Assembly: GCA_046345315.1 (NCBI GenBank)
Contig: JBKDKA010000042.1
Location: 1-64,000 of the forward strand
Reading direction: 5' to 3'
Source of the DNA: F1-80-MAGs062 sp046345315
GTDB lineage: Bacteria > Planctomycetota > Planctomycetia > Planctomycetales > Planctomycetaceae
Length of the DNA stretch: 64,000 nt
The position numbers and the translations under genes are program-made. This document shows, piece by piece, positions 52,250 through 60,663 of the stretch. Under the pieces are notes generated by a model. It was not told where the DNA came from and did not search any database. It was given only the letters and a program-made list of their open reading frames with translations. How positions within the stretch are numbered: the stretch's first letter is position 1; the number at the start of each line of letters is the position of its first letter.

Positions 52250-52678
52250 GTTTGTTATTTCCGGCAGTGTGATTCGAACCAGCGTGATTCCAACAGGGAC
52301 ACATCGCTTCCGAGATACGCCCTGAAGTGTGGAGTATCGGAAAAATGGCCACCCTGCAACCGTTCCTGAACCATCAGGCAGACCGATCTGAACATGGTGA
52401 ATCGTTTGAGTCGTCTGATCCTCTGAGGAAAGTGATCAGAGAATCCCGGAAATCTGACAGGCTGCTCGATATCCGCTTTTTCCTCTCTGACGTTTCACTC
52501 GCTGCAACCGTCACTGCTGACAGAATCGCCCTCGGGGCAATCACCGGAGACTGTCACATCACGGATGAGAATCATTGCCGTTTGACGTGTTGAGAAAAGT
52601 GAACTACATGAAACAGGGGGACCGTTGTGACACTGAAACACGGTCATCAAAGTCATCAGCACCGCGGAGCAAGTTTCT
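52250..52678. other. divergent intergenic region
   Basis: 429 bases between the isomerase (leftward) and the AAA+ ATPase (rightward). Small open frames exist, but none has a ribosome site or recognisable product. No strong hairpin seen. Confidence 0.45.
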
Positions 52679-54061
52679 GTGACGACTCAGACTTCGAGGA
52701 ATGAATCAGCAGCCGGTGGTCTCGATGAACTTTTCAATCGAGTCAATATGCTGCTTGGAGAATCCAGTGACTCTCGCCGTCCGGCGAAGGAGTCAGGCTG
52801 CTTCGTGCTTCGTCAGCCACGAACGATTCAGGAAGCTGCGGTTCCGCCGGTTCTGGTCGAAAAAATCATCATGCGGTACCTCTTTCAGGTCGGTGTCGAG
52901 ACCGGCCGAAAGATTGCCGGGCAGCTCAAGTTGCCCTTCAAAGTCATTGAGCCGATTCTTAAGCAGCTGCGTACTGATAAGCACATCGATCTGATTGGTA
53001 CGACAACTTCCGGAGATTCCGAGTTTTCGATTACTGATGCCGGTCGCGATCGAGCTCGACGCTATTCCGAGGAATGCACCTATTTTGGTGCCGTTCCCGT
53101 CTGTCTGTCTGACTACACCTCCGCTGTTGCTGCACAGACAATTGCCGGTCAGATCGTGACGAGGCAGGATCTTCAGAGAGCGTTCAACGGACTGATCATC
53201 AACGAAGCGATGCTGAATCGACTTGGACCTGCAATCAATTCCGGACGAGGGATGTTTCTCTTCGGTGAGCCCGGAAACGGAAAAACAAGTATTGCCGAAC
53301 GAGTGACTGCTGCGTTCGGATCAACGGTCTGGATCCCTCGGGCAATCGTCATTGAGGGAGACATTCTCCGAATTTTTGATCCGGGTGTTCACGAGGAAGT
53401 GAGCGATCAGGTTCAGAGTGGCGGACTGCTCGATTCCCATGATATTGACCGTCGCTGGGTTCAGGTCAAACGTCCGACCATCATCGCCGGTGGTGAACTC
53501 ACAATGGATGAGCTGGAAGTTACACAGAACTCCCAGTCTCGAATCTGTGAATCTCCGCTTCAGATGAAAAGCAACTGCGGAACGCTCGTGATCGACGACT
53601 TCGGGCGTCAGAAAATGCCCGTTGACATGCTGCTCAATCGATGGATCGTGCCGCTCGAGAAGCGATACGACTTTCTGAACCTGCCGAGTGGAAAAAAGAT
53701 CCAGGTTCCGTTCGACCAGCTGATTATCTTCTCGACGAATCTTGAACCGAAGGACCTTGTCGACGGCGCCTTTCTGAGACGAATTCCGTACAAGATTGAA
53801 GTTCCCGATCCGACGGAAGCAGAGTTCCGTGAACTGCTTCGAATCATGTGTGGAGTGATGTCGATCGAGTATCGTCAGGATGTTGTCGACTATCTTGTGC
53901 GCACTCACTACCTTGCAGTTCGGCGACCGTTTCGTCTCTGCCAGCCTCGAGACCTGCTTCTTCAGGTCAAGAACTACTGCCAGTTCCACGGCGCTCCGGT
54001 CGTGATTTCACCGGAAGCCTTTGATGCTGCCGTAGAGAACTATTTCTCTGCGATGTCATGA
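52679..54061 (+). CDS. AAA+ ATPase with N-terminal winged-helix domain
   Basis: A GTG start at 52679 with GGAG nine bases before it. 460 residues, cytoplasmic. Residues about 60-130 resemble a winged helix (LVEKIIMRYLFQVGVETGRKIAGQLKLP followed by ILKQLRTDKHIDLIG). The AAA+ core follows, with Walker A GEPGNGKTSIAERV (Gly196 to Lys202) and Walker B LVIDDFGRQ. Later motifs are LIIFSTNLEPKDLVDGAFLRRIPYKI (sensor 1 and Arg-finger region) and RRPFRLCQPRDLL (sensor 2). The type resembles planctomycete ATPases without known partners. It may be a regulator or a chaperone-like remodelling enzyme. Confidence 0.85.
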   Translation: MTTQTSRNESAAGGLDELFNRVNMLLGESSDSRRPAKESGCFVLRQPRTIQEAAVPPVLVEKIIMRYLFQVGVETGRKIAGQLKLPFKVIEPILKQLRTDKHIDLIGTTTSGDSEFSITDAGRDRARRYSEECTYFGAVPVCLSDYTSAVAAQTIAGQIVTRQDLQRAFNGLIINEAMLNRLGPAINSGRGMFLFGEPGNGKTSIAERVTAAFGSTVWIPRAIVIEGDILRIFDPGVHEEVSDQVQSGGLLDSHDIDRRWVQVKRPTIIAGGELTMDELEVTQNSQSRICESPLQMKSNCGTLVIDDFGRQKMPVDMLLNRWIVPLEKRYDFLNLPSGKKIQVPFDQLIIFSTNLEPKDLVDGAFLRRIPYKIEVPDPTEAEFRELLRIMCGVMSIEYRQDVVDYLVRTHYLAVRRPFRLCQPRDLLLQVKNYCQFHGAPVVISPEAFDAAVENYFSAMS

Positions 54062-54064
54062 GCT

Positions 54065-56260
54065 CTAGGGTTCGGTGAGCTCTGCGGCGACGCGTGATTC
54101 GGTGATCAGCCTCAGCGAATTTGACGAACCTGCCTTTGCGTGGATTTCAGACGCCGGAGAGAATGTCTGTTGAATTTCACTCTCCGACATCGGCGTCCCT
54201 GTTGCAGTCGTTGCGTCGGCGATACAGACCTGTCGCGGAGCTGCCAGTGCTGCAAGATGCTGAATGTCACCGAAGTGAGACAGAATTCCCGGCACCATGA
54301 TTCCAAGATGCTGGTAGCGGTACGGACTTCGACTGACATAACTGCTGAGGCTTCGGATCGCGACTGCTGATGTGATTCTTTCGTCGAGTGCGGCGGTCGC
54401 CAGCGCAGTGACTCCGGAGGATCCGAAGCCGATGACGGCGATCTTCTCCGGCAGCACGCCATCAGAAAGAGAAATGGCATCGACTGTCTGCCGAACATCT
54501 GTGACCCATTGCCCGAGCAGAGGGCGACCAACCCACATGGCCCACTCCGCAGAATTGTGGTCCGGCGCGTTTCCGATCCGGTCCGATGGAATGCGAAAAG
54601 TGCCGGTGGCTCGAAGTTCAGGAGCTGCGATCCGCCAGCCATGTTTTCTCAGTTCCTCACTGACTGCAGAGCGAAACGCAGATTCGGCACCGAGGTCGAT
54701 GTCCATCACGACAGCGAGCGGTCGCGGACTGCTCTTGTTTTCGGCTGATGAAGCGATATCAACAGGATCGAGTAATGCGAAAATGCTGAGACCGGGTTCA
54801 GGCTGAAAAGTGATTCGTTCGAATTCGTGGCCACTGGTCTCTTTCACGCCTGCCGGATGGAGCTGTTCTAGTCCGTTCATCGACCGCAAATCCCCGAGCC
54901 CGAGGACATCCTGTAGTTTCTTTCGTTCAGTCTTCTGCCATTCCTGCAGAGACTCTGAAGAACTCAGCTGGCTGATGTCTGCATTTCGCGAGGTCAGTTC
55001 GGTACCAAGGCGATAAGCGAACTCAGGAATCGTAACAAAGTCATCGGGACGACTCTCTCCCGGGTAACATCGCAGTGTTTCCGGATCTTCTGTCTGGATT
55101 TCTGGTTCCTGAATCGCGTCCCCGCTGCCTTCGCCCTTCAGATGCTTCGTCATCCAGCCATACATGGCTTCACGCATCGGCTGGTTGTAGTGGTGAGGAG
55201 ACTCAATGATTGTATGTCGGACTTCCTGCCCGGTCGTCAATCCACTGATGATGCGGGCTCGTTCCACGGAAATGCGCGCCTGATCGACAGAGAACTGATA
55301 AGCATCCTTCGTCGCGCTCGTCACCATCAGGCCTCGATCCGCCGAGAGTCCGAGAATATTTCCTTCTTCAGAAAATCGCAGGCCACCCGGAACAACTTCA
55401 CACATACAGCAGGCTGCATGCAGATAGGCCTGCCAGGTCCCGACGGAGCATGTCGGAACCACGCAGCGAAATCGTTCATCAAATCCGCCTGCGTACATCG
55501 TCTGATTACCGCCACCGCTCGCCCCGGTAATCCCGATTCGCTGCGGGTCGACCTCGGGACGGGTCTGAAGATAGTCGACGGCTCGCCGGTTTTCGTATAC
55601 CTGAATCCCGCTCAGTGGTTTTCCGACTGGCAGCAGCATCGCGCCCGTCATTTCACCGTGATATTCTCCCAGTTTCTTTCCGACAGCGCGCTCGCCGGCA
55701 CCGAATGCATCAACACACAGGACGAAAAAACCAAGCTTTGCCAGCCCGATGCAGCGAGCCTGAACCACAGGGTCCTGTTTCGCACCCGGCCAATGTCCGT
55801 GAACGCACAACACAGCTGGCATTTGTTGTTTTGCAGAAACCTGCTTCTGTTCCGGTATCCAGGCATTGGCGGTCATCCAGACATCCGGCATCGTCTGGAA
55901 AACAATCCGTTCGATGCGATACCCATCGCGCTGGATCGTGCCGAGCACCTGCGGGTTCAGAGGGTAGGGCTCTTCAGGGAAACCACCCCATGCTGTGAGA
56001 AGGTCTTCCCGGAGATTCTTTCGCTGCTGCGCCCAGTCTTCTGAGGATGTTGGCGCTTTATCATCGGCTCGGAGAGCGGCTCCCTGCGTCCGCATCAGCT
56101 GCGTGTAACCATCACTGTCGGCAGATGCTGGCTTGTCTGTTTGTGACTGGCACCACTGCTGTTCGACGCAGAAAATCAAAACCAGCGCTACGAACCGCGT
56201 CAGGCTCGGGCGGACAACGCCAGAGAGATGCTGCTGCGGAAGCCGGAAATCATTGGGCAT
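54065..56260 (-). CDS. secreted acetyl-xylan-esterase-like double alpha/beta hydrolase
   Basis: 731 residues; the start at 56260 is preceded by AAGGAA. The signal region is RFVALVLIFCVEQQWCQS. The first hydrolase domain (about 100-350) has MPAVLCVHGHWPG, GITGASGGGNQTMYAGG (nucleophile Ser in GASGGG) and HTIIESPHHYNQP (His). The second domain (about 400-700) has PLAVVMDIDLGAESAFR and IAVIGFGSSGVTALATAAL, a weaker GxSxG. Only the first domain looks fully catalytic. This family in planctomycetes is thought to deacetylate or de-esterify plant or algal polysaccharides. It follows the DUF1501 gene by 33 bases on the same strand, so may share its transcript. Confidence 0.85.
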   Translation of the reverse strand: MPNDFRLPQQHLSGVVRPSLTRFVALVLIFCVEQQWCQSQTDKPASADSDGYTQLMRTQGAALRADDKAPTSSEDWAQQRKNLREDLLTAWGGFPEEPYPLNPQVLGTIQRDGYRIERIVFQTMPDVWMTANAWIPEQKQVSAKQQMPAVLCVHGHWPGAKQDPVVQARCIGLAKLGFFVLCVDAFGAGERAVGKKLGEYHGEMTGAMLLPVGKPLSGIQVYENRRAVDYLQTRPEVDPQRIGITGASGGGNQTMYAGGFDERFRCVVPTCSVGTWQAYLHAACCMCEVVPGGLRFSEEGNILGLSADRGLMVTSATKDAYQFSVDQARISVERARIISGLTTGQEVRHTIIESPHHYNQPMREAMYGWMTKHLKGEGSGDAIQEPEIQTEDPETLRCYPGESRPDDFVTIPEFAYRLGTELTSRNADISQLSSSESLQEWQKTERKKLQDVLGLGDLRSMNGLEQLHPAGVKETSGHEFERITFQPEPGLSIFALLDPVDIASSAENKSSPRPLAVVMDIDLGAESAFRSAVSEELRKHGWRIAAPELRATGTFRIPSDRIGNAPDHNSAEWAMWVGRPLLGQWVTDVRQTVDAISLSDGVLPEKIAVIGFGSSGVTALATAALDERITSAVAIRSLSSYVSRSPYRYQHLGIMVPGILSHFGDIQHLAALAAPRQVCIADATTATGTPMSESEIQQTFSPASEIHAKAGSSNSLRLITESRVAAELTEP

Positions 56261-56293
56261 GCTCGTTCCTTCATCTCAGAAAAAAGTCTGCAG

Positions 56294-57793
56294 TCAGGCG
56301 ATCGGGGGCCGCCGCAGAATCTCATGAACGATTCTTCCCGGCTGTCCGTCAATCAGACTGCCGACGGTTCCGCTTCGAGTGATCGTGGCCTGTTCCGGGT
56401 TCAGCCCGAAGAGATAAAGAAGCGTTGCGTGGTAGTCGTAGTGGTTGACGACATCAGTCACCGCCTTCAGGCCGAGTTCGTCCGTTGCTCCCAGCATCGT
56501 GCCCCCTCGAATCCCTCCACCCGCAAACCAGGAGCTGAATCCCCAGGTGTTATGATCGCGACCGATGTTCTTTTCGTTCTGGATGACCGGCAGTCTCCCC
56601 ATCTCACCGCCCCAATGGAGCAGGGTCGTTTCCAGAAGGCCGCTTTGGCGAAGATCCTGCACGAGTGCAGCGGCTGGTTTGTCCGTCTTTCTACAGATGT
56701 CCGGCAGTGATGTGGCAATACCGCCATGATGATCCCAGGTCTGATTTCCTGTATGAATCTGGACAAATCGAACGCCTCGTTCGACCAGTCGTCTCGCGAT
56801 CAGGCACCTTGCTCCGTAGTCTTTTGTCACGGGATCATCGAGCCCGTACATTCGGTGCACAGTCTGGCTCTCCTGAGTCAGATCAAGCGCATCAGTGGCT
56901 GCAATCTGCATTCTGGCTGCCAGTTCATAGCTCTGAATTCGCGCTTCCAGTTCCAGTTCCCCACGGTGTTCTTCGAGATGTCGAGAATTCACGTCCCTGA
57001 GCAGCTGAAGGATGCGCTGCTGTGGTCGTCCTCGCAGATTGTCCGGAGGTTCCAGATTGAGGATTCGGGGTTCCTGCGGCCGGACAACAGTGCCCTGATA
57101 GATTGCCGGCAGCCAGCCATTCTGCCAGTTCTCGACACCAAGCACCGGAAGTCCACCCGGATCGGTAAGCACCATGAATGCAGGAAGATTCTGTGATTCA
57201 GTGCCGAGCGCGTAGGTGAGCCATGATCCGAGCGATGGTCGTCCTCGCAGCTGCCTCCCCGTGTTCATGGCATTGATGGACTCACCGTGGTTATTGACTC
57301 CTGTGTGCATCGAACGGACGAGGCAGATGTCGTCTGCGACGGTCCCCAGATGTGGCAGCAGTTCGCTCAATTCCATCCCGCACTGACCGTGGTGACGAAA
57401 CTTCCATGGGCTGCCAAACAGTCTGCTGCTGGCTTCTCCGGCGTTGTCATACTGAATTTCACCGGTGTACGTTTTCAAATGCCGCTTTGTCAGTTCCGGT
57501 TTCGGGTCAAACAGGTCGATATGGCTGGGCCCACCCTGCATGAACATGGAGATCATTGCTGTTGCCTGTGGATCCTGTTGAGGCAACTTTGGTCGGAGAT
57601 CGTAGGACGGTTTCTCCAGTAAGGGTTTTGGTATCTCCGCCGAGGCTGCGTTCTGCTGCAGCCATGCCAGTGCCGGACCTGCCAGACTGAATGCACTCTG
57701 CGCGACCCAGTGGCGCCGGGTGTAATGGGAATGACGTGTGATCGGTTGCGACAACGCCGTCAGACGCGGAGACTCGGCTGATTCAGTCGACAT
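56294..57793 (-). CDS. DUF1501 protein with Tat-type signal
   Basis: 499 residues. The N-terminus (YTRRHWVAQSAFSLAGPALAW) is a twin-arginine-like signal. The body shows the DUF1501 marks: MISMFMQGGPSHIDLFDPKP, VRSMHTGVNNHGESINAMNTG, RGVRFVQIHTGNQTWDHHGG and GRDHNTWGFSSWFAGGG. The fold is distantly sulfatase/alkaline-phosphatase-like, but no catalytic Cys/Ser is obvious. It is the constant partner of the DUF1549/DUF1553 protein. Its start codon overlaps that gene's end by 11 bases, so the two are translationally coupled. Confidence 0.93.
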   Translation of the reverse strand: MSTESAESPRLTALSQPITRHSHYTRRHWVAQSAFSLAGPALAWLQQNAASAEIPKPLLEKPSYDLRPKLPQQDPQATAMISMFMQGGPSHIDLFDPKPELTKRHLKTYTGEIQYDNAGEASSRLFGSPWKFRHHGQCGMELSELLPHLGTVADDICLVRSMHTGVNNHGESINAMNTGRQLRGRPSLGSWLTYALGTESQNLPAFMVLTDPGGLPVLGVENWQNGWLPAIYQGTVVRPQEPRILNLEPPDNLRGRPQQRILQLLRDVNSRHLEEHRGELELEARIQSYELAARMQIAATDALDLTQESQTVHRMYGLDDPVTKDYGARCLIARRLVERGVRFVQIHTGNQTWDHHGGIATSLPDICRKTDKPAAALVQDLRQSGLLETTLLHWGGEMGRLPVIQNEKNIGRDHNTWGFSSWFAGGGIRGGTMLGATDELGLKAVTDVVNHYDYHATLLYLFGLNPEQATITRSGTVGSLIDGQPGRIVHEILRRPPIA

Positions 57794-60392
57794 AGAGAAA
57801 TCCGTTTGAGCTCAGCAGGGCATGGCAATAGTGCACCAGAGAATTCGGATCCGGAGTCTCAGAGGAGGGATCCGCTGGGGCAGAAAGAAACTTCAGTGCA
57901 GTGTCAATGTCAGTGGCGGATGGCATCTTCCCGAAAACGATCTTCCACGCGCGTCGAATTTGAGCGTCCGGAGATTCGCCGGCTTCTTTTTTCAGACGGT
58001 CTGCAAGTCGCTGTGCCGACGTCTGCGTGAAGGGGTTGTTGAGCATCATCAGTGACTGGGACGGAGTCGTTGATGATGGCCTTCGCTCACAGTTCGGTGT
58101 CATCGCCGGAAAGTCAAAAGGCTCCAGAACTCCCAGTGGCATCGTACGTCGTACCTGAACGTAGATGCTCCTGCGGAATGCGTCTTCTCCCGGCGGCACT
58201 ACGGCACCGGTAGGACGGCCTGCGGAGTCTCGTGTGTCGGCACCAAGCACGATCTGCCCGACATCATCCGGACTCACCGGGACAGCAGGCCCATATGGCT
58301 TTCGAGTCAGCTGACCGCTGACCAGAAGTGTTGCATCTCTGACAACCTCAGCTTCCAGCCGACGAACAGACATGCGTCCCAGCCATCGATTGTCAGGATC
58401 GGTCATTTCGAGCTCCGGTCGGCGAGTCGAAGACTGACGCCACGCCTCAGAAGTCAGAATCAGGCGGTGCATTTTCTTCAGAGACCAGCCGGAAGACATG
58501 AATTCGGCGGCCAGCCAGTCGAGTAGTTCCGGGTGCGTCGGAGGTTCGCCCTTCACTCCGAAATCTGCCGGAGTGTCAACCAGTCCTCTGCCGAAGTGAT
58601 GCAGCCAGAACCGATTCACAAGAACTCGAGCCAGAAGCGGATGACGTCCGCTCGTCAGGTATTTTGCATAGGCAAGGCGACGACCGGATGTCGGCAGGTT
58701 CGGATCGTCAGACGGGATTTCGTGACCGGGCGGGTTCAGTATCGCAAGCTCACCGGGCAGTACATCCTGAGCCGGTGTTCGGTAGTCTCCTCGTGAGAAG
58801 ACTCGCGTTACAGGAATCTGTCCCGGAACCTCCGTCAGACACATGACGAGGTCCTCAGGAGGGCGGCGGCTTTTGACTTCTTCGGTCTTCTTGTCCCACA
58901 TGGCGTTGAATGCATTGATGCGCTCGGCAACGTAAAGATAAACCGAGCCACGATCCACGTTGAGAAACGGATATTCACGAATGAGTTGTTTCTGTTCCTC
59001 CGTCTGTTTGTCAGCGGGTGTTACTCGGGCCGTTCGTGCTGGCTCCTGCAGATCCGACGGAAGTTTCTGAAGCTCTCGCTCAAAGACTTCCTTGACGATG
59101 ACGTCGAGTTCCGCCGTCCTCTCAGAACTCACTTTGCTGAGTTCCTGATCAATCTCTGCTGCTTTTCCGCGAGTTTCCTCTGACCACATTGACAGAAGGC
59201 GATTTGACGGACCTCGCCAGTTCTGCCAGTCATAGGCCGGCTCGAAGATGGCTCGAAGCCGATAATAATCTTCGTGCGTGATCGGATCGTAACGATGTTC
59301 GTGGCACTGAGCACAACCGACGCTGAGCCCAAGCAGCGATGTGGAGACAATGCGAATCGTGTCAGCAACGACTTCGTTTCTCGCAACGTTCTGGTCAACT
59401 GCGGAATCTGCTGTACCGTCCGGCCCCATTCTCAGAAAGCCCGTTGCAGTCAGCTGATCAGCCTGTTCAGCAGTCAGGTTTTGCCAGGGCGGACTGGTGA
59501 GTTCGTCTCCGGCTATCTGTTCCAGAACGAACTGATCCCAGGGTTTATCCGAATTGAATGACCGAATCACATAGTCGCGATACTTCCATGCCCATGGACG
59601 AACTGAATCGGCTTCAGAGTAACCATCGCTGTCCGCGTAGCCGGCGATATCCAGCCAGTGTCGCCCCCAGCGTTCTCCGTAGTGCGGCGATTCGAGCATG
59701 GAATCGATCAGCTTCGGCCATGCATCTTCATCGTCGGATGAACAGAATGCTTCCACGGCCTCCGGTTCCGGTGGAAGGCCGGTCAGATCGAAACTGGCTC
59801 GCCGGATCAGCACTTCTTTCGAAGCTCGCTCGCTGAAGCTGATGCCTTTCGTTTTAAGCTTTTCCAGAACAAATGCATCAATCGGATTGCTGTTATCCCG
59901 AGTGTCGTCGTGCGCTGGTGCCGGAGGCCTGGTAATTGGCTGAAATGCCCAGTGATTGCGATCTTCGTCTGTGAATAAACTGTCAGATGCGATCTGCTCC
60001 GGCTCCGGACGTCGCGTCCGAGCTCCCTCGTCAATCCATCGGGCGATCACGGCCAGCTGATCCGCGGAGAGTTTCTTCTTTCCGGGTGGCATCTCACCAC
60101 TGGAAACTCGCTGATACAGCAGGCTCGTCTTGTGGCTGCCTGCTTCAATCGACGGCCCTGATTCGCCGCCCTTCAAAAGCAGTCGTGTGAGACGCGCATC
60201 CAGCTGCGCCTCGGTACGTCCATCTTCTCCGTGACAATGCCAGCAGTGTTCTTTCAGAATCGGCCGGACACTCTGTTCGAAGAAGACTGCACTGGCATCG
60301 TCCGCCGCAAGTACTGTGGATTCTGTGAGGCTGCTGATCAGGGTCATCAACAGCGGGATCGTCAGACGACGGAGTAGTGCTTCAGCCATCAT
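57783..60392 (-). CDS. PSD1 / DUF1549 / DUF1553 cytochrome-like protein
   Basis: 869 residues from ATG 60392, with a second ATG at 60389. A signal peptide (LLMTLISSLTESTVLA) is followed by the planctomycete cytochrome C domain (PSD1; CWHCH at about residue 50, EMPPGKKKLS as the haem-ligand region). DUF1549 (about 165-370) carries a second CxxCH in VGCAQCHEHRYDPI. DUF1553 forms the C-terminal part (LARVLVNRFWLHHFGRGLVDTPADFG, CERRPSSTTPSQSLMMLNNPF). These proteins may bind haem and act on polysaccharides or electron transfer; the function is unproven. It is the first gene of a pair with DUF1501. Confidence 0.93.
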   Translation of the reverse strand: MMAEALLRRLTIPLLMTLISSLTESTVLAADDASAVFFEQSVRPILKEHCWHCHGEDGRTEAQLDARLTRLLLKGGESGPSIEAGSHKTSLLYQRVSSGEMPPGKKKLSADQLAVIARWIDEGARTRRPEPEQIASDSLFTDEDRNHWAFQPITRPPAPAHDDTRDNSNPIDAFVLEKLKTKGISFSERASKEVLIRRASFDLTGLPPEPEAVEAFCSSDDEDAWPKLIDSMLESPHYGERWGRHWLDIAGYADSDGYSEADSVRPWAWKYRDYVIRSFNSDKPWDQFVLEQIAGDELTSPPWQNLTAEQADQLTATGFLRMGPDGTADSAVDQNVARNEVVADTIRIVSTSLLGLSVGCAQCHEHRYDPITHEDYYRLRAIFEPAYDWQNWRGPSNRLLSMWSEETRGKAAEIDQELSKVSSERTAELDVIVKEVFERELQKLPSDLQEPARTARVTPADKQTEEQKQLIREYPFLNVDRGSVYLYVAERINAFNAMWDKKTEEVKSRRPPEDLVMCLTEVPGQIPVTRVFSRGDYRTPAQDVLPGELAILNPPGHEIPSDDPNLPTSGRRLAYAKYLTSGRHPLLARVLVNRFWLHHFGRGLVDTPADFGVKGEPPTHPELLDWLAAEFMSSGWSLKKMHRLILTSEAWRQSSTRRPELEMTDPDNRWLGRMSVRRLEAEVVRDATLLVSGQLTRKPYGPAVPVSPDDVGQIVLGADTRDSAGRPTGAVVPPGEDAFRRSIYVQVRRTMPLGVLEPFDFPAMTPNCERRPSSTTPSQSLMMLNNPFTQTSAQRLADRLKKEAGESPDAQIRRAWKIVFGKMPSATDIDTALKFLSAPADPSSETPDPNSLVHYCHALLSSNGFLYVD

Positions 60393-60528
60393 GAATCACC
60401 GCTGGCGGGAAAATGTTCGGGGCAGGGCACAGAGATCACGTGACGCGGACTCTCATCCTACACGAGCACGCCAGCCGGTTTCAATTATTTCGGCGGTTTC
60501 GATCGTCAAGAGCGACAAAGCTTCAGGA

Positions 60529-60568
60529 ACGATCATTTTACGCACGATCATGTTTTTCGCACGATCAT
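60529..60568. repeat. three ACGATCAT direct repeats upstream of the PSD1 gene
   Basis: ACGATCAT occurs at 60529-60536, 60544-60551 and 60561-60568, about 16 bases apart. The last two belong to longer CGCACGATCATG copies. They lie 137-176 bases upstream of the leftward PSD1/DUF1501 operon and just past the end of the histidine-kinase gene. Operator-like spacing. Confidence 0.55.
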
Positions 60569-60663
60569 GATGGACGCGGACGTACAGGCCCGGTGGCATG
60601 TGCAGAAATGCAGACCGGTTGCACTGAAGTGACTCAGTGTTCATCCATGAGAACGTCGAGACG

